A DNA stretch of 53,724 bases from Pantanalinema sp. (GCA_036704125.1 DATNQI010000025.1:1-53724), one strand, 5' to 3'; shown: positions 39,314 through 47,902, counted from the stretch's first letter. Made by a program: numbers and translations. Notes: a model not told the origin generated them from the letters alone.

Positions 39314-40280
39314 GCGGTTTCTGTGCCTCGTAGCGCTCGTAGGCCTTCACGATGCGGCCCACCAGATCGTGGCGGACCACGTCGGCTTGCGTGAACTTGA
39401 CGAAGGCGATGTCGTGGACGCCCTGGAGCAGGGACTCGATGTCGGCGAGACCCGAGGTCTTGCCCCGGGGCAAGTCGGTCTGGCTGGCATCGCCGGTGAC
39501 GACCACCTTGGAGCCGAAGCCCAGGCGCGTCAGGAACATCTTCATCTGCTCGGGGGTGGTGTTCTGGGCCTCGTCGAGGATGATGAAGGCGTCGTTGAGG
39601 GTGCGCCCGCGCATGAAGGCCAGGGGCGCGACCTCGATGGTCCCGCGCTCCACGTACTTCTGGAAGCGCTCCACGTCCATCATCTCGTAGAGGGCGTCGT
39701 AGAGGGGACGGAAGTAGGGATCGACCTTGGCCTGGAAGTCTCCGGGCAGAAAGCCCAGGTTCTCGCCCGCCTCGACGGCCGGGCGCGTCAGGATGATGCG
39801 GCTGACGCGCTTGTCCCTCAGGGCCGAGACGGCCATGGCGACGGCCAAGAAGCTCTTGCCGGTGCCGGCGGGGCCGAGGCCGAAGGTCAGGGTGTGGTCG
39901 TTGATGGCCTTGACGTAGGCGCGCTGGTGAAGGGTCTTGGCCCGGATCGGCTTGCCGCGCTGGGTCGTGACGATGGTCTCGGCGTAGAGGGTGCCGATGG
40001 GGGCGTCAGGGTTGGATCGGATCTGGCGCAGGGCGTAGGAGATCTCGGAGGCCTTGATCGAGTCGATCCCCTGCCAGGCCTCCAGCTCCTCGAACAGGCG
40101 CCGGCCCAGCTCGAGCGATTCGCCCGCGTCGTCGCCGGCCATCAACACCAGCTCGTTGCCGCGCATGGTGGCCTGGATGCCGAGCTCGTGCTCGACAAGG
40201 CGAAGGTTCTCCTCGTTGTTGCCGGTCAGCAACAGCGCGTCGTGGGGGGTCTTGAGCGGGATCCGGATCTCCGTGGGCAT
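39279..40280 (-). CDS. phoH: PhoH family ATPase
   Basis: 333 residues. Cytosolic P-loop ATPase, linked to RNA metabolism. The N-terminal region has a KH-like part (NNEENLRLVEHELGIQATMRG), then Walker A GPAGTGKSFLA, LTRPAVEAGENLGFLPG, Walker B FIILDEAQNTTPEQMK and TGDASQTDLPRG. ATG 40280 follows AGAGAGACC weakly. It heads the phoH-pgpH-ybeY-dgkA operon, with the rpsU terminator just upstream. Confidence 0.97.
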   Translation of the reverse strand: MPTEIRIPLKTPHDALLLTGNNEENLRLVEHELGIQATMRGNELVLMAGDDAGESLELGRRLFEELEAWQGIDSIKASEISYALRQIRSNPDAPIGTLYAETIVTTQRGKPIRAKTLHQRAYVKAINDHTLTFGLGPAGTGKSFLAVAMAVSALRDKRVSRIILTRPAVEAGENLGFLPGDFQAKVDPYFRPLYDALYEMMDVERFQKYVERGTIEVAPLAFMRGRTLNDAFIILDEAQNTTPEQMKMFLTRLGFGSKVVVTGDASQTDLPRGKTSGLADIESLLQGVHDIAFVKFTQADVVRHDLVGRIVKAYERYEAQKPHDSSRNRQGSR

Positions 40281-40324
40281 TCAGGTCTCTCTGAGGCGGC
40301 AATGGGCCGGGGGGCAGGGGCATG

Positions 40325-40375
40325 ATAGCAGAAAACTCAAGAACGGAGCCTGAAACCAAGCTCCGTTCCTGAGTT
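40325..40375 (-). terminator. Terminator of rpsU
   Basis: Minus strand AACTCAGGAACGGAGC pairs with GCTCCGTTCTTGAGTT (16 bp, with one or two wobble pairs), then TTCTGCT. It starts 17 bp after the rpsU stop and insulates phoH. Confidence 0.85.
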
Positions 40376-40391
40376 TATCCAGAGAGGCGAT

Positions 40392-40574
40392 TTAGGAGCG
40401 ACGCTTGCGAGCGGCTTCCGACTTGCGCTTGCGGCGCACGCTGGGCTTCTCGTAACGCTCACGACGCTTGATTTCGGAAAGAATGCCAGCCTTCTGGATC
40501 TTCTTCTTGAAACGCTTGAGGGCGCTCTCGATCGACTCGCTTTCGCCGAGACGAACTTCTGCCAAGTAACTCAC
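40392..40574 (-). CDS. rpsU: 30S ribosomal protein bS21
   Basis: 60 residues, basic, with the typical [18 protein letters not shown] core and the [18 protein letters not shown] tail. GTG 40574 is the start, with GGAGGGG just upstream. It is transcribed alone: a good promoter at 40637-40665 and a terminator at 40325-40375 define an mRNA of about 300 nt. Confidence 0.97.
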   Translation of the reverse strand: MSYLAEVRLGESESIESALKRFKKKIQKAGILSEIKRRERYEKPSVRRKRKSEAARKRRS

Positions 40575-40636
40575 CCCCTCCGATTTTTAAGATGCCGGGT
40601 ATCCGCCAAAGGCTCTTTGGCAACCCAGGAAGCTTA

Positions 40637-40665
40637 ATCTTAACCTAGAAGCGAGTGAAAGACAA
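40637..40665 (-). promoter_or_regulatory. Sigma-70 promoter of rpsU
   Basis: Minus strand TTGTCT (40660-40665), 17 bp, TAAGAT (40637-40642), giving a leader of about 55 nt before GTG 40574. Confidence 0.75.
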
Positions 40666-40668
40666 CTC

Positions 40669-41004
40669 CTAACCTGGAGGCCACTGGAGGGCGCGGCCGC
40701 CGAGGACGTGCCAGTGCAGGTGGTGGACCGTCTGCTGGGCGTCCCTTCCGACGTTGGTGACGACCCGGTAGCCGCTCTCGGCGATCCCCTGCTCCTTGGC
40801 GACGGCGTTGACGGCCTCCATCATGTGGTGGCAGGCAGCCCCCGAGAGGTGGGCGAGCGAGGGGATGTGCGCGCGCGGGATGACCAGGACGTGGACCGGG
40901 GCCTGGGGGTTGATGTCGCGAAAGGCGACGGCGTTTTCGTCCTGGTACACGATCTCGGCAGGGATCGCGCCTGCGACGATCTTGCAGAAGAGACAATCGG
41001 ACAT
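40669..41004 (-). CDS. HIT family hydrolase (Hint-like)
   Basis: 111 residues. Nucleoside phosphoramidase-type protein of the histidine-triad family: CLFCKIVAGAIPAEIVYQDE at the start, HVLVIPRAHIPSLAHL and the catalytic HHLHWHVLGG. The CXXC pair near the N-terminus is common in this group. I use ATG 41004 (MSDCLFC) because AAGGA lies at good spacing; an ATG three codons earlier is possible. Confidence 0.96.
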   Translation of the reverse strand: MSDCLFCKIVAGAIPAEIVYQDENAVAFRDINPQAPVHVLVIPRAHIPSLAHLSGAACHHMMEAVNAVAKEQGIAESGYRVVTNVGRDAQQTVHHLHWHVLGGRALQWPPG

Positions 41005-41037
41005 GGTCGGCATTCCTTGCTGCGAAAGGGCGGCCGG

Positions 41038-41277
41038 CTAGCGGCGCCTGGGCTCGGGCGTGAAAGAGGGCGTGGCCGTGGGGGCGAGCTGCTGGGTGCG
41101 GTAGGCCCTGAAGGGCGGCGCCTCGATGTGGGTGACCCCGTGGGGCATCTGGTTGTCGACCGTGACCCCCTTGATGGGGAGGCCCGGGCTCTGCTGCGGC
41201 TCGGGAGCAGCGGCGAGCTGGACGGGATCGGGCACGGCCGTGACCAGGACGGCGGCGATCGCAAGGGCGCTAAGCAT
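41038..41277 (-). CDS. Small exported protein, 79 aa, unknown
   Basis: The first 25 residues look like a signal peptide or anchor (LSALAIAAVLVTAVPDPVQLAAA). The rest is Pro/Thr/Ala-rich with no recognised domain (HIEAPPFRAYRTQQL). It starts at ATG 41277, 8 bp inside the anti-sigma gene, with GGGGGG upstream. Cotranscription with the sigma/anti-sigma pair suggests it may be part of the same envelope-stress unit. Confidence 0.65.
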   Translation of the reverse strand: MLSALAIAAVLVTAVPDPVQLAAAPEPQQSPGLPIKGVTVDNQMPHGVTHIEAPPFRAYRTQQLAPTATPSFTPEPRRR

Positions 41278-42016
41278 CGGGTTTCCCCCCTTCGAGGATC
41301 AAGGAAGCCAAGGGCGTGACCGAAGGGTTCGTACCCTGCCGGCCCTCGATCGGCACGACGATCTTGGTCGTCTGGGCGAACTGGTTCTTGCGGACGGTGG
41401 CCAGGATCTCGAAGCGACCGGGCTGCACGCCGCGCACCGTGATGGGCACGACGGTCTTGCCGCGCTTCAGCTCGCCCTGCCAGGACACGGTCTGGGAGTC
41501 GATGGGCTGGTTGTTGGCATCGACGAACTCCAGCCCCTTGGGCAGATCGATGGTGAAGGTGACGTCGTTGACGTCCTGGGCCACGTCGAAGCCGATGTTG
41601 ACCGAGGTCGGGCTCGAGACCGCGACGGCCGCCGTCTGGATGGTCGGCAAGGGGGCCTGGTTGCGCAGCACCACCGTCACCAGGGCGATGATCGTCCCGG
41701 CCGCCACGGCGCCCGCGGCGAGGCTCGGCCAGTTGATGAGCCGCGCGACACGCATGAGCACGCCGGGATCCGACGAAGGGGCGCTCGAGGGAACCGGCTC
41801 GTCCGCGAGCCGAAGGCGGATCTTGTCCATCAGGTCGGCGGGCGCCTCGGGGGCCTTGCGATCGCGCAGCATGGCCGTGACGATCTCGAGCTCGCGCAGG
41901 TGCTCGGCGCACTCCGGGCAGCTTGCCAGGTGCTCGGCGATGGCCGCGCGCGGGATGGCGTCCTCGGCGGGGTCGAGGTACTCGCCCAGGTAGTTCTGAA
42001 CGTCGTCGCAGGTCAT
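41270..42016 (-). CDS. Anti-sigma factor with zinc-binding N-terminus
   Basis: 248 residues. The N-terminal zf-HC2/ZAS domain has the pattern His-x3-Cys-x2-Cys in EHLASCPECAEHL plus an early Cys (MTCDDVQNYLGEYLD), and binds the ECF sigma factor. One membrane helix near residues 97-117 (SLAAGAVAAGTIIALVTVV) puts the C-terminal ~130 residues outside; that part looks like a beta-sandwich (NIGFDVAQDVNDVTFTIDLP) that may sense an envelope signal. ATG 42016 overlaps the sigma stop (ATGA). Confidence 0.9.
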   Translation of the reverse strand: MTCDDVQNYLGEYLDPAEDAIPRAAIAEHLASCPECAEHLRELEIVTAMLRDRKAPEAPADLMDKIRLRLADEPVPSSAPSSDPGVLMRVARLINWPSLAAGAVAAGTIIALVTVVLRNQAPLPTIQTAAVAVSSPTSVNIGFDVAQDVNDVTFTIDLPKGLEFVDANNQPIDSQTVSWQGELKRGKTVVPITVRGVQPGRFEILATVRKNQFAQTTKIVVPIEGRQGTNPSVTPLASLILEGGKPDA

Positions 42017-42609
42017 GGTTGCCTCGATTCGCCGAAATGTTCGCCGGGCAGGTACTCGGCGAGGCGTGCCTTCTGAGCGAGGAGCTTCTGGCGCAGGGTC
42101 TCGCGCGCCCGGTTGAGGCGGCTCTTGACCGTGCCGAGGTTGATCTCCAGCATGGACGCGATCTCGTCGTAGCTGTAGCCCTCGATATCGTACAGCACCA
42201 GGGGCTCGCGCAGCTTGTCCGAGAGGGTGCCGATGGCCTCGCCCATGATCTGCTGCAGCTCGCGCTGCTCGGTCGGGTGGTCGAGGCTCGGGCCCAGGGC
42301 CTCGGGGAGGATCTCGGTCGCCTCCTCGTGCTTGCGCACCGAGCGCTTGAGCTCGTCGAGGGCGCAGTTCCGGACGATGCGCCCCAGCCAGGTGGCCACG
42401 TCGGCCTCGCTGCGGAAGCTCGACAGGGAGCGATAGGCCTTGATCATGGCCTCCTGGACCACGTCGGAGGCGTCCTCCTGGTTGCCCATCATCTGGTAGG
42501 CCAGGCCGTAGTAGCGGTTGAGGAGGGGGGCAATCAGTTGCTCGAAGGCCCCCTTGTCGCCCGCCTGGGCCCGCGCCAGAAGCGCTTGCCGGTCGGGGGG
42601 GTTGGACAC
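42013..42609 (-). CDS. ECF RNA polymerase sigma factor
   Basis: 198 residues: sigma-70 region 2 (LLNRYYGLAYQMMGNQEDAS ... FRSEADVATWLGRIVRN) and region 4 (TLSDKLREPLVLYDIEGYS, MLEINLGTVKSRLNRARE), a RpoE-like ECF factor. GTG 42609 with AAAGGA six bases upstream is the best start. It is cotranscribed with its anti-sigma factor and diverges from ybaB. The promoter is at 42674-42702. Confidence 0.95.
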   Translation of the reverse strand: MSNPPDRQALLARAQAGDKGAFEQLIAPLLNRYYGLAYQMMGNQEDASDVVQEAMIKAYRSLSSFRSEADVATWLGRIVRNCALDELKRSVRKHEEATEILPEALGPSLDHPTEQRELQQIMGEAIGTLSDKLREPLVLYDIEGYSYDEIASMLEINLGTVKSRLNRARETLRQKLLAQKARLAEYLPGEHFGESRQP

Positions 42610-42673
42610 GCCGCGTCCTTTCGTGTTCGGCGGCGCGGGCGCCACCGTTGCGATTACTCGGTTACCGACCGAG

Positions 42674-42702
42674 ATTCTACCGGACTTGGACTCCCCCCAC
42701 AA
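42674..42702 (-). promoter_or_regulatory. Candidate promoter of the ECF sigma operon
   Basis: Minus strand TTGTGG (42697-42702), 17 bp, TAGAAT (42674-42679), about 60 bp before GTG 42609. The -35 is weak, so an autoregulated ECF promoter elsewhere in the gap is possible. Confidence 0.5.
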
Positions 42703-42822
42703 CCCGGGCGTCCCGGAGGACCGCAGGGCGATCGCGCTCGAAACCATCCGTGTCTCCTCCTCGGCTTGACCCTTCCGGTCCCTCGACGAGAAAAGGGCCC
42801 AAAAGGTTCGATCGGGCCCGCG

Positions 42823-42831
42823 TGGTATACT
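42823..42831 (+). promoter_or_regulatory. Extended -10 promoter of ybaB
   Basis: TGGTATACT on the plus strand, about 50 bp before ATG 42880. Confidence 0.5.
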
Positions 42832-42879
42832 CGTTGGCTGGATCGTGTCACTGATTTCGAAGAATGAAAGGGAAGCAAG

Positions 42880-43227
42880 ATGCGCGGCATGCCCGGCGGG
42901 TTCGGCGGGGGGATGGACCTCCAGAAGATGATGAAGCAGGCCCAGAAGATGCAGGAGGACCTCATGAAGGCCCAGGAGAACCTGGGCTCGCAGACGGTCG
43001 AGGGCACCGCTGGCGGCGGCGCCGTCACCGTGAGCGCCAATGGCCACAAGGAGATCACCGGCATCAAGATCAAGCCCGAGGCGGTCGATCCCGACGACGT
43101 CGAGACCCTCGAGGACCTGGTGCTCGCCGCCGTCCGCGACGCGCAGGCCAAGGCCGGAGCCCTCGCCGATAACCAGATCGGCGGGGTGACCGGCGGCCTC
43201 AACATCCCGGGCTTCGGCGGCAGGTAG
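42880..43227 (+). CDS. ybaB: YbaB/EbfC nucleoid-associated protein
   Basis: 115 residues. Small dimeric DNA-binding protein. Family features: [41 protein letters not shown] and [17 protein letters not shown] Gly-rich N-terminal stretch is usual. ATG 42880 follows AGGGAAG. The structured repeat R2 lies between it and recR, its usual partner; dnaX, often upstream of this pair, is not here. Confidence 0.95.
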   Translation: MRGMPGGFGGGMDLQKMMKQAQKMQEDLMKAQENLGSQTVEGTAGGGAVTVSANGHKEITGIKIKPEAVDPDDVETLEDLVLAAVRDAQAKAGALADNQIGGVTGGLNIPGFGGR

Positions 43228-43232
43228 CCTCA

Positions 43233-43310
43233 GAGCGCCTGACAAAACTGTTCCTTCTCGTCGCCCACGGCGACCAAAGGCCGAAACATGCCTGGTTTTG
43301 TTGGGTGCTC
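43233..43310 (+). repeat. Nested-palindrome repeat, copy R2
   Basis: Same layout as R1 and same strand: GAGCGCCTGACAAAACTG at the left, CATGCCTGGTTTTGTT then GGGTGCTC at the right. The inner hairpin is GTCGCC-CAC-GGCGAC: relative to R1 (GCCGCC/GGCGGC) both sides of one base pair have changed together. It starts 6 bp after the ybaB stop and ends 20 bp before the recR start. Its ATG (43288) is in frame with recR. Confidence 0.9.
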
Positions 43311-43329
43311 TCCAGACCAAGGAGAACCG

Positions 43330-43926
43330 GTGTTCTACTCCAAGCCCCTCGCCAAGCTCATCGAAGAGCTCCAGAAGCTCCCGGGCATCGGCCCCAAGAG
43401 CGCGCAGCGCCTCGCCTTCCACCTGCTCAAGCAGCCGGATGCCGACGTCAAGCGCCTCGCGCAGAGCCTGCTCGATGCCAAGGAGCAGATCCGCCTGTGC
43501 TCGGTCTGCTCCAACCTGAGCGTGCTCGACCCATGCGAGCTGTGCGCCCACCCGGGCCGCGACGTGTCCACCGTCTGCGTGGTCGCCGAGCCCAAGGACC
43601 TGGTCGCCGTCGAGCGGACCAAGGAGTACAAGGGCCGGTACCACGTGCTGCAGGGCCTGATCTCGCCCATGGACGGGATCGGTCCCGAGCAGCTCAAGAT
43701 CCAGGAACTGCTCGCCCGGCTCACCCCGGGCGAGATCCAGGAGGTCATCCTCGCCATCAACCCCTCGATCGAGGGCGAGGTGACCACCCTCTACCTCAGC
43801 CGCATGCTCAAGCCGCTGGGCGTCCGGGTGACCCGAATCGCCTTCGGCCTGCCCGTGGGCGGCGACCTCGAATACGCGGACGAGATGACCCTCGTGAAGG
43901 CCCTCGAGGGCCGACGCGAGGTCTAG
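43330..43926 (+). CDS. recR: Recombination protein RecR
   Basis: 198 residues, normal length. Clamp-like partner of RecO/RecF. Helix-hairpin-helix [17 protein letters not shown], zinc site CSVCSNL/CELC and Toprim region [14 protein letters not shown] with [15 protein letters not shown] chose GTG 43330, preceded by AAGGAG, which gives the standard N-terminus; an in-frame ATG at 43288 lies within repeat R2 and would add 14 residues. Confidence 0.95.
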   Translation: MFYSKPLAKLIEELQKLPGIGPKSAQRLAFHLLKQPDADVKRLAQSLLDAKEQIRLCSVCSNLSVLDPCELCAHPGRDVSTVCVVAEPKDLVAVERTKEYKGRYHVLQGLISPMDGIGPEQLKIQELLARLTPGEIQEVILAINPSIEGEVTTLYLSRMLKPLGVRVTRIAFGLPVGGDLEYADEMTLVKALEGRREV

Positions 43927-43945
43927 CACCCCTTTGGAGGCAAAA

Positions 43946-44668
43946 ATGAAGCAGCCCATCGGCGTCCTCTTGCTCCACGGCTTCACCGGCCTGCCGGAAA
44001 CGGTGGACGGCCTGATCCCCCACCTCAAGGCCGCAGGCATCCCCTTCCGGATGCCCGCCATGCGCGGCCACTGGACCCAGCCGCGGGACCTGGTGGGGGT
44101 CACGGCCAAGGACTGGCTCGAAGACGCCACCGCGGCGCTCGACGACCTGCTCGTCGAGGCGGAGCGAGTCGTGCTGGTCGGGCTCTCGATGGGGGCCCTC
44201 ATCACCCTCCAGCTCGCCATTTCCCGCGAAGCGGACCTCGCCGGGGTGGTGGCGGTGGCCCCCGCCCTGCGCGTCGCGGACCCCCTCGCCCCCTACTGCC
44301 ACCTCATGGCCAAGGTCGTGCCCTACTGGTGGATGCCCCCGGCCCCCAAGGGCACGGCGTACGGCACTGCCAAGAACTACGCCATCTTCCCCACCAAGGC
44401 GTTCGTCGAGTTCTACGAGCTCGGGCGCGAGGTCGAGACCCTGCTCGACAAGGTGAAGGTGCCGATCCGCATCCTCGTCTCGAAGGCCGACAAGACCATC
44501 AAGCCCGAATCCTCACAGGTCATCTACGACCGCGTCGGCTCGACTGACAAGGACCTCCACTGGTTCGAGCGCTCCGGCCACGAGATGATGATCGACTGGG
44601 AGAAGGACCGCGTCTTCGACCTCATCATGGACTTCGTCCGGACGCGACAGCCGGCCCAGGCCTCGTAA
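43946..44668 (+). CDS. Alpha/beta-hydrolase, carboxylesterase Est30-like
   Basis: 240 residues. N-terminal GVLLLHGFTGLPETVD gives the oxyanion-hole HGF; the nucleophile is Ser in GLSMGALIT, Asp in LVSKADKTI and His in ERSGHEMMID complete the triad. Length and sequence fit the monoacylglycerol-lipase/Est30 group of cytosolic esterases. ATG 43946 follows TGGAGGC. It starts 19 bp after recR and may be cotranscribed. Confidence 0.92.
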   Translation: MKQPIGVLLLHGFTGLPETVDGLIPHLKAAGIPFRMPAMRGHWTQPRDLVGVTAKDWLEDATAALDDLLVEAERVVLVGLSMGALITLQLAISREADLAGVVAVAPALRVADPLAPYCHLMAKVVPYWWMPPAPKGTAYGTAKNYAIFPTKAFVEFYELGREVETLLDKVKVPIRILVSKADKTIKPESSQVIYDRVGSTDKDLHWFERSGHEMMIDWEKDRVFDLIMDFVRTRQPAQAS

Positions 44669-44752
44669 TGCCCCCTTAAACCGAAGCAAGTCTCTCCTTA
44701 AAAGCACGATAACCCTACCAGGTAAGCGCCCGCGAAAGGAAAGACTCGCCAG

Positions 44753-45373
44753 ATGCTGCTCGCATTCGATGTCCCCGCCACCGCCAAGGTCGCCCCGCTT
44801 CGCGCACCGGCGCTCACGAGCGCACCGAGCGCCGCGCGCGCGTCCAAGCCCGCCGGCGACACCGTCAAGCTCTCGTCCCAGCGCTGGATCACGGTGACCC
44901 CCGGCAAGGATTCGCTCCAGGTGCCGGTCACCAAGGCGACCACCTTTTACAGCCTGGCGCGGGCCTACGCCACCGACTACGCCGGGGACAACACCTTCGG
45001 CCAGGCGGACGGCAAGGACACGGCCCGCTTCATCGAGGAGCTCAAGAAGGTGAACGGGCTCACGTCCGACGTGCTGCGCCCGGGCCAGGTCCTGACCATC
45101 CCCACCGACCCCAAGCGGACCAACGTGAACCTGGTGCTCGCGATCGCCGTGCAGAAGGGCACCGATGCGCGCCGCAAGGCCGGCGAGAAGGTGGCCGAGC
45201 TCGACTTCTCCAAGGTCAAGATCGAGGCGGGCCCGCTGGACTCCTACAAGGTGTCGGTGCGCAAGAAGGGCGGCACGGACGACCAGCTCTTCCACGTCAT
45301 GGACGACCTCAGCGGCCAGCGCCCCGACGGCTACCGGGTCATGCTGCCCGGCGAGGTCACCTTCGGCCGCTAA
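44753..45373 (+). CDS. LysM-like domain protein, 206 aa
   Basis: The central part (about residues 55-125: TTFYSLARAYATDYAGDNTF ... KKVNGLTSDVLRPGQVLTIP) has the LysM pattern of a peptidoglycan-binding repeat, with an unusually long insert between its two helices. There is no clear signal peptide; the N-terminal 35 residues are Ala/Pro-rich. The C-terminal ~60 residues are unrecognised. ATG 44753 follows AAAGGAAAG at long spacing. A strong hairpin follows at 45379-45408. Confidence 0.7.
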   Translation: MLLAFDVPATAKVAPLRAPALTSAPSAARASKPAGDTVKLSSQRWITVTPGKDSLQVPVTKATTFYSLARAYATDYAGDNTFGQADGKDTARFIEELKKVNGLTSDVLRPGQVLTIPTDPKRTNVNLVLAIAVQKGTDARRKAGEKVAELDFSKVKIEAGPLDSYKVSVRKKGGTDDQLFHVMDDLSGQRPDGYRVMLPGEVTFGR

Positions 45374-45408
45374 AAAAAATCCCCCGCCCCCGGGTGGGGC
45401 GGGGGGAT
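45372..45408 (-). terminator. Strong terminator of the membrane protein gene at 45410
   Basis: Minus strand ATCCCCCCGCCCC pairs with GGGGGCGGGGGAT over about 12 bp, followed by seven to eight T. It begins 1 bp after the stop at 45410. On the plus strand it also lies 6 bp after the LysM-like gene, but with A rather than T next to it. Confidence 0.9.
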
Positions 45409-45409
45409 C

Positions 45410-46315
45410 TCATGGTTGCGACTCTCTGCCGACGACGCTCTGGTAGAGCTGGACCGCGAGCACGATCCCGACCATGGCAACCAGCCCGTCCCCGAGCATG
45501 AGGAGCCCCCCGAGGACCGCACCGCCGACCGAGGCCAGCTCGCCGATTCGCCCGGTCAGGGGCTGGAAGGGGATCGCCGCCTGCTGCAGGACGGTCTTGA
45601 GCACGAACCACGCGAAGAGCAGCCCCCCCATCCGGGGCAAGAAGCGATCGCCGCCCACCCCCTTGAAGAGCTGCCAGGTCCGGCCGGGCACGCGCAACAG
45701 CCGGGTACCCGGCTCGCCCACCGCCACCACCGCGGCGAGGAAGGCGAAGACCAGGGCGTACACCCCGACGAGCACCAGGGCGATGAAGGCGCTGGTCACC
45801 CCCCAGGGCAGCACGTGCGCCTGCCAGCCGTCCCCGAGCGCCCCCATGGACGCGGCCTTGATCAGCCCGGCCGAGGCGGCGCCGAGCCCACCGATCAACA
45901 CGATGGCGACGAGGCCCGCGAGTCCGAGCCAGAAGAGCGCCCGTCCCGAGCTGGCCATGCCGCCGTGCCAGACCTCGGGGGTCGGCTCCTCGCCGCGCGA
46001 GAGCGCATGGGCCGTGTTGAGCCACCCGCCGAACGTCAGCAGGCACAGGCCGGCCAGGGCCAGCGCCGACCCGAGGGCGGGTCGCGAGGGATCGGGCACG
46101 GCCTGGATGGCGGCGAAGAAGGCGGCCGGCCCGTCGGTCGCGAGCGTCCGGACCGCCAGGGTCTCGGCGATGGTGTAGGGCGTGTTGAAGCCGACCTCGA
46201 AGCCGGCCACCGCGATCATGAGCGCCAGGTAGGGACTCGCGCCCGGCGGGTGCAGCAGCACCCCCGCCTGACGGAGCGTGAGGGCGATCGCCGAGCGCAG
46301 GCCTGGACGCTTCAC
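45410..46315 (-). CDS. Multi-pass membrane protein, 301 aa, unknown function
   Basis: About six hydrophobic segments (GLAGLVAIVLIGGLGAASAG, FIALVLVGVYALVFAFLAAV and others), with soluble loops including VPGRTWQLFKGVGGDRF. Layout resembles the membrane protein at 4641-5468, but no diagnostic motif. The true start is unsure: GTG 46315 is given; an ATG at 46351 lies inside repeat R3 and would add MPGFV plus seven residues in frame. It is followed immediately by a strong terminator. It lies downstream of lysS with R3 between. Confidence 0.7.
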   Translation of the reverse strand: MKRPGLRSAIALTLRQAGVLLHPPGASPYLALMIAVAGFEVGFNTPYTIAETLAVRTLATDGPAAFFAAIQAVPDPSRPALGSALALAGLCLLTFGGWLNTAHALSRGEEPTPEVWHGGMASSGRALFWLGLAGLVAIVLIGGLGAASAGLIKAASMGALGDGWQAHVLPWGVTSAFIALVLVGVYALVFAFLAAVVAVGEPGTRLLRVPGRTWQLFKGVGGDRFLPRMGGLLFAWFVLKTVLQQAAIPFQPLTGRIGELASVGGAVLGGLLMLGDGLVAMVGIVLAVQLYQSVVGRESQP

Positions 46316-46328
46316 CGCCGCGCCCGTC

Positions 46329-46406
46329 GAGCCTCTAACAAAACCAGGCATGTTACCTCCTGTGGCCGCCGCAGTCGGCTTGTAGGAACAGTTTTGTTAG
46401 ACGCTC
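46329..46406 (-). repeat. Nested-palindrome repeat, copy R3
   Basis: Same family on the minus strand: GAGCGTCTAACAAAACTG ... GGTTTTGTTAGAGGCTC. The inner stem is GCCG ... CGGC with a larger loop. The first TAA in GTCTAAC is the stop codon of lysS, so the repeat begins inside the gene. Its other end carries the ATG that is in frame with the next gene. Confidence 0.9.
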
Positions 46407-47902
46407 TCCCGCTGCTTGAGCAGGGGGAAGAGCAGGACGTCGCGGATCGAGGGCGAGTTGGTCAAGAGCATCACCAGGCGATCGATCCCGATGCCGAGGC
46501 CGCCCGTCGGGGGCATGCCGTGCTCCAGGGCGGTGAGGAAGTCCTCGTCGATGCGGTGCGCCTCGTCGTTGCCGGCCTCGCGCTCCTTGAGCTGGTCCTC
46601 GAAGCGCTCGCGCTGGTCGATGGGATCGTTGAGCTCAGAGAAGGCGTTGCACAGCTCGCGCCCCGCGACGAAGCCCTCGAAGCGCTCGGTGAGCATGGGG
46701 TTGTTGCGGTGCTTCTTGGCAAGCGGCGAGATCTCGACCGGCATGTCGATGATGAAGGTCGGCTGGATCAGCTCGTCGCAGACCCGCGCCTCGAAGATCT
46801 CGTTGACCAGGCGCCCGCGCGTGAGCTCGGTGGGCATCTGGGCGCCGACCTCCTCGGCGAGCTTGACCAGGGCCGGAACGTCCAGGGCGGAGATGTCCTT
46901 GCCCAGGCGCTGGCTGATGGCCTGCTCCATGGTCAGGCGCGGCCAGGGCGCCTTCAGCTCGATCATGTGCTCGCCGTAGGGGACCAGGGTCGAGCCGCAG
47001 ACCTGCTGGGCCACCGAGCTGATCAGCTCCTCGGTCATGCGCATGACGTCATCGTAGTCCGCGTAGGCCTCGTACACCTCGATCATCGAGAACTCGGGGT
47101 TGTGGCGGGTCGAGATGCCCTCGTTGCGGAAGCTGCGGTTCATCTCGTAGACCTTCTCGAAGCCGCCCACGATGAGGCGCTTGAGGTAGAGCTCCGGCGA
47201 GATGCGCAGGTGCAGCTCCATGTCCAGGGCGTTGTGGTGGGTGTTGAAGGGGCGCGCCGCCGCCCCGCCCGGGATCGCGTGGAGCATGGGGGTCTCGACC
47301 TCCATGAAGCCCCGCTCGTCCAGGAACGCGCGCACCGCCTTGATGATCGCGTTGCGCTTGCGGAAGGTCTCGCGCGCCTCGTCGTTGCTGATGAGGTCCA
47401 GGTAGCGCTGGCGGTACCTGGCCTCCACGTCGGAGAGGCCGTGCCACTTGTCCGGCAGGGGACGCAGGCTCTTGCTGAGGATGCGCCACGAGGTCACGGC
47501 CACCGAGAGCTCGCCGCGCTTGGTGCGCCGGACGGTGCCCTCGACGCCCACGAAGTCGCCCAGATCGAGCAGGCTCAGCTGGCCGAACGACTCCTCGCCG
47601 ATGGTCGCGAGCGAGACGAAGAGCTGCAGCTTGCCCGTGCCGTCCTGGATGTCGATGAAGTTGAGCTTGCCCGCCTCGCGGCGGCCGACGATGCGACCGG
47701 CCACCCGGACCACGTCCTGGGTCTCCTCGCCGCTTGCGAGCGCCGCGTACTTGGCCTGGAGGTCGCCGGCCACGTGCGTGCGGTCGAACTTCGCCGGGTA
47801 GGGATCGATCCCGAGGGCGCGGATCTCGGCGAGCTTCTGACGGCGAACCTGCTCGTGCTCGGAGAGGTCGGCGTTCGACGGGACGGTCGCGGTCGGTTCC
47901 AA
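46397..47902 (-). CDS. lysS: Lysyl-tRNA synthetase, class II
   Basis: 501 residues. N-terminal OB-fold anticodon-binding domain (VVRVAGRIVGRREAGKLNFIDIQ), class II motif 2 in YEMNRSFRNEGISTRHNPEF and motif 3 in GGLGIGIDRLVMLLT. TTG 47902 is the best start: AGGAGG lies 7 bp upstream and homology begins soon after. The final codons and the stop lie in repeat R3. The extended -10 TGCTATAAT is at 47960-47968. Confidence 0.97.
   Translation of the reverse strand: MEPTATVPSNADLSEHEQVRRQKLAEIRALGIDPYPAKFDRTHVAGDLQAKYAALASGEETQDVVRVAGRIVGRREAGKLNFIDIQDGTGKLQLFVSLATIGEESFGQLSLLDLGDFVGVEGTVRRTKRGELSVAVTSWRILSKSLRPLPDKWHGLSDVEARYRQRYLDLISNDEARETFRKRNAIIKAVRAFLDERGFMEVETPMLHAIPGGAAARPFNTHHNALDMELHLRISPELYLKRLIVGGFEKVYEMNRSFRNEGISTRHNPEFSMIEVYEAYADYDDVMRMTEELISSVAQQVCGSTLVPYGEHMIELKAPWPRLTMEQAISQRLGKDISALDVPALVKLAEEVGAQMPTELTRGRLVNEIFEARVCDELIQPTFIIDMPVEISPLAKKHRNNPMLTERFEGFVAGRELCNAFSELNDPIDQRERFEDQLKEREAGNDEAHRIDEDFLTALEHGMPPTGGLGIGIDRLVMLLTNSPSIRDVLLFPLLKQRESV

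Noticed and set aside
41270-44220. Very long minus-strand frame merging the sigma factor with sequence antisense to ybaB and recR
   Set aside because: The sigma factor begins at GTG 42609 with its own ribosome site; the rest is shadow frame across plus-strand genes.
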